A stretch of DNA of 8,803 nt, taken from Bacteroidales bacterium UBA1769 (GTDB taxonomy: Bacteria; Bacteroidota; Bacteroidia; Bacteroidales; UBA932). Location of the stretch: the NCBI GenBank assembly GCA_002314725.1, contig DCGV01000053.1:1-8803 (forward strand), read 5' to 3'. The notes under the pieces were generated by a model. It saw only the letters and a program-made list of their open reading frames with translations. It searched no databases and was not told where the DNA came from. The translations under genes and the position numbers were made by a program. Below are positions 5,842 to 8,803 of the stretch, piece after piece (position 1 is the stretch's first letter; each line of letters begins with the position of its first letter).

Positions 5842-8375
5842 TCCATCACCTTTTGACGAAGTAATTGCAGTGCAATTCTCGTTTTCTGAAGCACATAATC
5901 TGCCTGGTTTTTATATGTGACGTAATAGAGCAGATCCTGCAGACAACTCTGATAAAGAGCTTTTGTACGTTCTTGAGTAAAGCGAATGATTTGATCCTTA
6001 GCATCCAAAGAGGCATATGGTTCATTCCATACGTGTCCATCAAAGAAAAACTCTGGCTTTTCCTCAAACAAGCGAACAATATATGAAACAGGAACGTACT
6101 TGATAAAATGGCGATTCGCTTTGTAGGTTTCAATTTTTGTAATATCAATACCTGCATTCAGCATTTCATTAACCATTTTTGTTGTTTCATCATTGGTTAA
6201 CATATCAAAGCATTCTGACAGACTGTCGCTCGAGGATAAAACCAGACGTTCGCGAATAATACCTACAATACTGTTTATATCCGTCATTAAATCATCCGAA
6301 TTATCTTCCAGCTTATCTGCCCAATATTTTTCTACAATCTGCCACGAAATGTATGGAATCGTATGCCTGCCGTTTGAAGAAGATACTGCCTTGTTTAGCA
6401 TAAAAATATGTTCTGCAGCCTCACTAGCAACTATCTGTTCCAATCTCATCTTGCAATTCTTGAACATCCTATGTGTCTTGTCTACAAAGATAAGAAGCTC
6501 ATTTAATGTAGCTTTGACCGTGTACACGGGAATCGTCTTTTCTTCGAAATTCGGACGAATAGGGTGCTTGGTAATGTATACCTGAATAGATAACGGTGAA
6601 CAGTTTTGCCCATTTGAAAGAGCCACCGTACAATCAGAAATTGACAAAGCATCGTCCTTATCAGAATCAGCCAACAAATATTCTTTAGACAGATGGTTTT
6701 CTTCGCCTTGTACCGCACCACAATTTGAGCATACAGTCAGTGCTGCATTATTCTTTGTGCCACATACTTTGCAAGTCCATGGCTTTACAATCTCTGCTTG
6801 CTGACTAGCACCACAGGACGGACACACCTTAGCGGAAACCGGAATAGTTTCAGAGCAAGCAATGCATTTCTTGCCCTTCAGAACTGTTTGACATGCAATA
6901 CAGACCTCTGCTTCTTCGAGATTCTGACAACCACACACTGGGCAAAGAGGCATCTGCTTTACAGGCTTTTTGTCAGCCTCCTCAACCTTTTTCCACCATT
7001 CATCGTCTGTATAATAGCCAACCTCTTTGTTTTTGAATTTCTGATAGAACTCTTTCTCTACATCACGACTAATTCTTCGAGGTTCTTCTTTTACTGGGTC
7101 CCAAGTTCCCATATACATGTCGGTCTTACCGGCAGTCTTCACTTTACGATAACCTTGGAACAGTTTGAAAATAGGCGAAGTGTTTTTATCTGCACCAGGC
7201 TGTGTTGGCTGCAAAGAACTTTCTCCACGAAGATATACAATGGCTCTATGCCATTCCGGGCTACTACGCTGGAAGTCCTGCTTCATGAAGTCAACAGGAA
7301 TATGATCTAAATGAACCTCGCCAACAATGCGTCCAAAGTTACTATCAATTGGATAGTCCTTAATTGTCTTTTGAAACTCATCCACGAATTCAAAAAAGGC
7401 GCTCTTTTCGGAAATTCTAATTGCACGACCATTGCGAATTAAGTCAATACCGAATTCAGACAAATCATCAAATCTCTGAATGCCAACCCATCCAGAAATG
7501 CGTTCTTCAATGGTTCGAATTTCTTGAGATCCGCAGGCAGGGCAGCTTGTTTGAAATGCTTCCAATGTTGCGGTACAGTGAAGGCATTTTTTCTGAGTAT
7601 GAATAACTTCATTAAAACGATATACAGCTGGAATTTTTCCGTGCTTCTGCTTTTCCACATATCTAGAATCTGCCCATACACAATGTTCAAAAGCTTCGCA
7701 GGAAACTTCATTTACGATAATTTTGATCTCATTCTTTCTCAGAATAGTAGCGTATCTACGACCAAGCTCATCCCTGATTTTCTTCGCACCATATGATACC
7801 AAGGTTTTAACAAAGCCACGGTTATCATTACCATTAGGCCACCAGTTCGACACTTCAATTATCGTTCCGTGAGAGGTTGCTCCTTTGTCAACTTTATAAG
7901 CAACAACCTTATAATCTTTGGTTTCGTTTATCTTATTAAGATCAATTACTACATCTACTGCTTTATCTTCTTCCTGGCGAGCAGAAAAGAAGTGGGTCAC
8001 ACTACCAATCTTACCTGTCGAAATGTTAAAGCCCATTCCAAACAAGCCAAGAGTGTCATACGGATTATTGCCGGAGAAACCAGCCCTCAATGCCTTCTCA
8101 GCGGCAGATGCACTCATACCAGGGCCATTGTCAGAAATACGCACAACGCCCTTATCGCTATCTATCTCACTTATTTTAGGCAAATCAATTCTTACAACAG
8201 GATTGCTAATGCTAATGCCCTGTAGTTTTGCCGAAGTAAAAGAGTCTATAGCATTATCAATCAATTCGCACAACGCGTCCAAAGGTTGAATATGTGTATG
8301 CGTAAGTGCAATCAGAACCTTGGGATCTGGTGTGAGATTTAGGACAACTTCATTACTCTGAATATCGCTGTACAT
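5838..8375 (-). CDS. MORC-like GHKL ATPase with multiple zinc ribbons
   Basis: An 845-residue protein. The start at ATG 8375 is preferred over ATG 8390 because AGGAGGG lies 5 bases before it and falls inside the longer version. Residues 1-180 form a GHKL (HSP90/MutL/MORC) ATP-binding domain. The N box is ELIDNAID (Glu37 candidate base, Asn41 metal ligand), G1 is DNGPGM (82-87), G2 is GLFGMGFN (110-117), and GTIIEV (170-175) closes the site. Residues 190-380 are the transducer part. GWVGIQRF (295-302), GIDLIRNGR (309-317) and MKQDF (364-368) resemble conserved MORC segments and favour MORC over MutL, HSP90 or histidine kinase. A CxxC pair insert (C264, C267, C278, C281) sits inside this part. 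Three more ribbons follow at 478-495, 504-521 and 535-552. The C-terminal ~285 residues are mostly helical and unrecognised. Expected behaviour is an ATP-gated dimer clamping DNA. It is adjacent to and overlapping both neighbours, so a shared complex is likely (inference). Confidence 0.92.
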   Translation of the reverse strand: MYSDIQSNEVVLNLTPDPKVLIALTHTHIQPLDALCELIDNAIDSFTSAKLQGISISNPVVRIDLPKISEIDSDKGVVRISDNGPGMSASAAEKALRAGFSGNNPYDTLGLFGMGFNISTGKIGSVTHFFSARQEEDKAVDVVIDLNKINETKDYKVVAYKVDKGATSHGTIIEVSNWWPNGNDNRGFVKTLVSYGAKKIRDELGRRYATILRKNEIKIIVNEVSCEAFEHCVWADSRYVEKQKHGKIPAVYRFNEVIHTQKKCLHCTATLEAFQTSCPACGSQEIRTIEERISGWVGIQRFDDLSEFGIDLIRNGRAIRISEKSAFFEFVDEFQKTIKDYPIDSNFGRIVGEVHLDHIPVDFMKQDFQRSSPEWHRAIVYLRGESSLQPTQPGADKNTSPIFKLFQGYRKVKTAGKTDMYMGTWDPVKEEPRRISRDVEKEFYQKFKNKEVGYYTDDEWWKKVEEADKKPVKQMPLCPVCGCQNLEEAEVCIACQTVLKGKKCIACSETIPVSAKVCPSCGASQQAEIVKPWTCKVCGTKNNAALTVCSNCGAVQGEENHLSKEYLLADSDKDDALSISDCTVALSNGQNCSPLSIQVYITKHPIRPNFEEKTIPVYTVKATLNELLIFVDKTHRMFKNCKMRLEQIVASEAAEHIFMLNKAVSSSNGRHTIPYISWQIVEKYWADKLEDNSDDLMTDINSIVGIIRERLVLSSSDSLSECFDMLTNDETTKMVNEMLNAGIDITKIETYKANRHFIKYVPVSYIVRLFEEKPEFFFDGHVWNEPYASLDAKDQIIRFTQERTKALYQSCLQDLLYYVTYKNQADYVLQKTRIALQLLRQKVME

Positions 8376-8380
8376 AGTAA

Positions 8381-8387
8381 CCCTCCT
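8381..8387 (-). promoter_or_regulatory. Ribosome binding site that fixes the start of the MORC-like ATPase
   Basis: AGGAGGG on the minus strand, 5 bases before ATG 8375-8373. It overlaps the stop codon region of the small DNA-binding gene (TGAGGAGGG), coupling the two. Confidence 0.85.
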
Positions 8388-8593
8388 CATATATTGGTGT
8401 CAGTAGTCACGGACTTTACGTATTTTCCACTCTTGATTCTTTCATCCTTCGGCTTTTCCGCATCGGCTGGAACAGCCCAGTAAGAACCGATCTTTGTCGC
8501 TCCTTCAATTCTTCCCTCAGAGCACAATACATTAATTCTTCTTGCGGAAAGTCCCCATTTTTCTGCTACTTGTCTGATTGATAAGTATTCCAT
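8387..8593 (-). CDS. Small MerR/excisionase-like helix-turn-helix DNA-binding protein
   Basis: A 68-residue basic protein. It begins MEYLSIRQVAEKWGLSARRI, a helix-turn-helix at about residues 4-25. A wing-like segment follows (GRIEGATKIGSYWAVP, 27-42) and then an AEKPKDERIKSG tail. This is the pattern of small winged-helix proteins related to MerR and phage excisionases, which are common at the head of accessory loci in Clostridia. The start at ATG 8593 is chosen because GGAG lies 8 bases upstream; upstream TTG 8614 and ATG 8599 have poorly spaced or no signals. It is the first gene after the operon promoter, and its stop overlaps the ribosome binding site of the ATPase gene. The likely role is autoregulation of the operon, by analogy with controller proteins that delay nuclease expression until methylation is established. 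A structural role in the complex cannot be excluded. Confidence 0.85.
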   Translation of the reverse strand: MEYLSIRQVAEKWGLSARRINVLCSEGRIEGATKIGSYWAVPADAEKPKDERIKSGKYVKSVTTDTNI

Positions 8594-8601
8594 AGTCATA
8601 T

Positions 8602-8605
8602 CTCC
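8602..8605 (-). promoter_or_regulatory. Ribosome binding site for the small HTH gene
   Basis: GGAG on the minus strand, 8 bases from ATG 8593-8591. The alternative ATG at 8599 would be only 2 bases away, too close, so this site decides the start. Confidence 0.6.
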
Positions 8606-8642
8606 ATCTTGCAATGAAAGCTGATAACAGTATTCTTCCTAT

Positions 8643-8671
8643 AGTATAATCTCAACCTCGAACAAAGTCAA
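8643..8671 (-). promoter_or_regulatory. Sigma-A/sigma-70 type promoter of the defence operon
   Basis: Minus strand: -35 TTGACT (8671-8666), a 17-base spacer, then -10 TATACT (8648-8643), each one base from consensus. Transcription would begin near 8636, leaving an untranslated leader of about 40 bases before ATG 8593. No other promoter of this quality was seen between the operon's genes, and those genes overlap or are nearly contiguous, so one transcript from here to the methyltransferases is the simplest reading. Confidence 0.8.
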
Positions 8672-8684
8672 TGTTTGCAAGGCT

Positions 8685-8701
8685 TTGTCGATGCTTGTCG
8701 A
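8685..8701. repeat. Two TTGTCGA direct repeats with 10-bp spacing above the -35
   Basis: TTGTCGA occurs at 8685-8691 and again at 8695-8701 (plus strand), one helical turn apart and 14-30 bp upstream of the -35 box. The phasing is what one expects of a regulator bound on one face of DNA beside RNA polymerase. The small HTH protein is the obvious candidate ligand, but that is inference. Chance occurrence of a 7-mer pair cannot be excluded. Confidence 0.4.
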
Positions 8702-8740
8702 GATATTTTTTCGTGGTTTCTGCATCATTTTCTGTTCCAT

Positions 8741-8779
8741 TTCAATTTAGTCATTTCTCCGCCAAATGACCAAATTGAA
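8741..8779. repeat. Near-perfect 16-bp inverted repeat upstream of the operon
   Basis: The left arm TTCAATTTAGTCATTT (8741-8756) and right arm AAATGACCAAATTGAA (8764-8779) are complementary at 15 of 16 positions, around a 7-base GC-rich centre (8757-8763). The operon's -35 lies about 70 bp downstream on the minus strand. No T-tract follows either arm, so it is a poor intrinsic terminator. It could be an operator for a dimeric regulator, a palindromic boundary sequence of a mobile island, or a hairpin in the transcript of an upstream gene. Confidence 0.75.
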
Positions 8780-8803
8780 CATTAGAATGAACATATTGAA
8801 ATA

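Noticed and set aside
5846..6157. Minus-strand 103-codon frame within the MORC-like gene
   Set aside because: It overlaps the C-terminal coding region in another frame and has no domain character; treated as a shadow.
8376..8390. ATG 8390 as the start of the MORC-like ATPase
   Set aside because: It would place the strong AGGAGGG inside the coding sequence; ATG 8375 has ideal spacing to it.
8639..8740. 33-codon minus-strand frame beginning MEQKMMQKPR over the promoter
   Set aside because: It has no ribosome binding site, it spans the -35 and -10 boxes, and its sequence is not recognisable.

Overview
The window looks like a bacterial defence island, most plausibly from a low-GC Gram-positive of the Clostridia type (Lachnospiraceae/Ruminococcaceae-like). 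This rests on the moderately AT-rich composition, strong AGGAGG-type ribosome binding sites, a sigma-A-type promoter, and a small DNA-binding protein of a style common in that group. Taxonomy is inferred from style only. All credible genes lie on the minus strand, so the island reads from high to low coordinates.

Region 8594-8803 is upstream control DNA. It holds a near-consensus promoter (TTGACT, 17 bp, TATACT), two helically phased TTGTCGA repeats just above it, and a 16-bp near-perfect inverted repeat further upstream. Region 934-8593 is one tightly packed operon of six genes, with stop/start overlaps or gaps of at most 17 bp. In order they are: a small helix-turn-helix protein; an 845-aa MORC-like GHKL ATPase with four zinc-ribbon-like cysteine modules; a 575-aa fusion of an Mrr-type nuclease domain to a superfamily 2 helicase; an unrecognised 372-aa protein that may be the restriction nuclease or specificity part; and two tandem DNA cytosine-5 methyltransferases. 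The second methyltransferase is interrupted by one in-frame TGA exactly where its sister has the Gly of a PGHN motif. The reading frame is otherwise intact for 65 more codons, through motifs IX and X.

Region 1-809 holds a second unit: a 199-aa protein with about four membrane segments, overlapping by 4 bp the start of a soluble protein that runs off the window. Layout and sequence character suggest a Kiwa-type (KwaA/KwaB) antiviral pair, but this is tentative.

Working model (inference): the methyltransferases mark self DNA; the MORC-like ATPase and the nuclease-helicase sense, clamp or translocate on invading DNA; and the 372-aa protein contributes cleavage or recognition. MORC-like ATPases in restriction-modification-like operons have been predicted computationally before, so the concept is not new. 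This gene combination, the interrupted methyltransferase and the unknown 372-aa component deserve attention.
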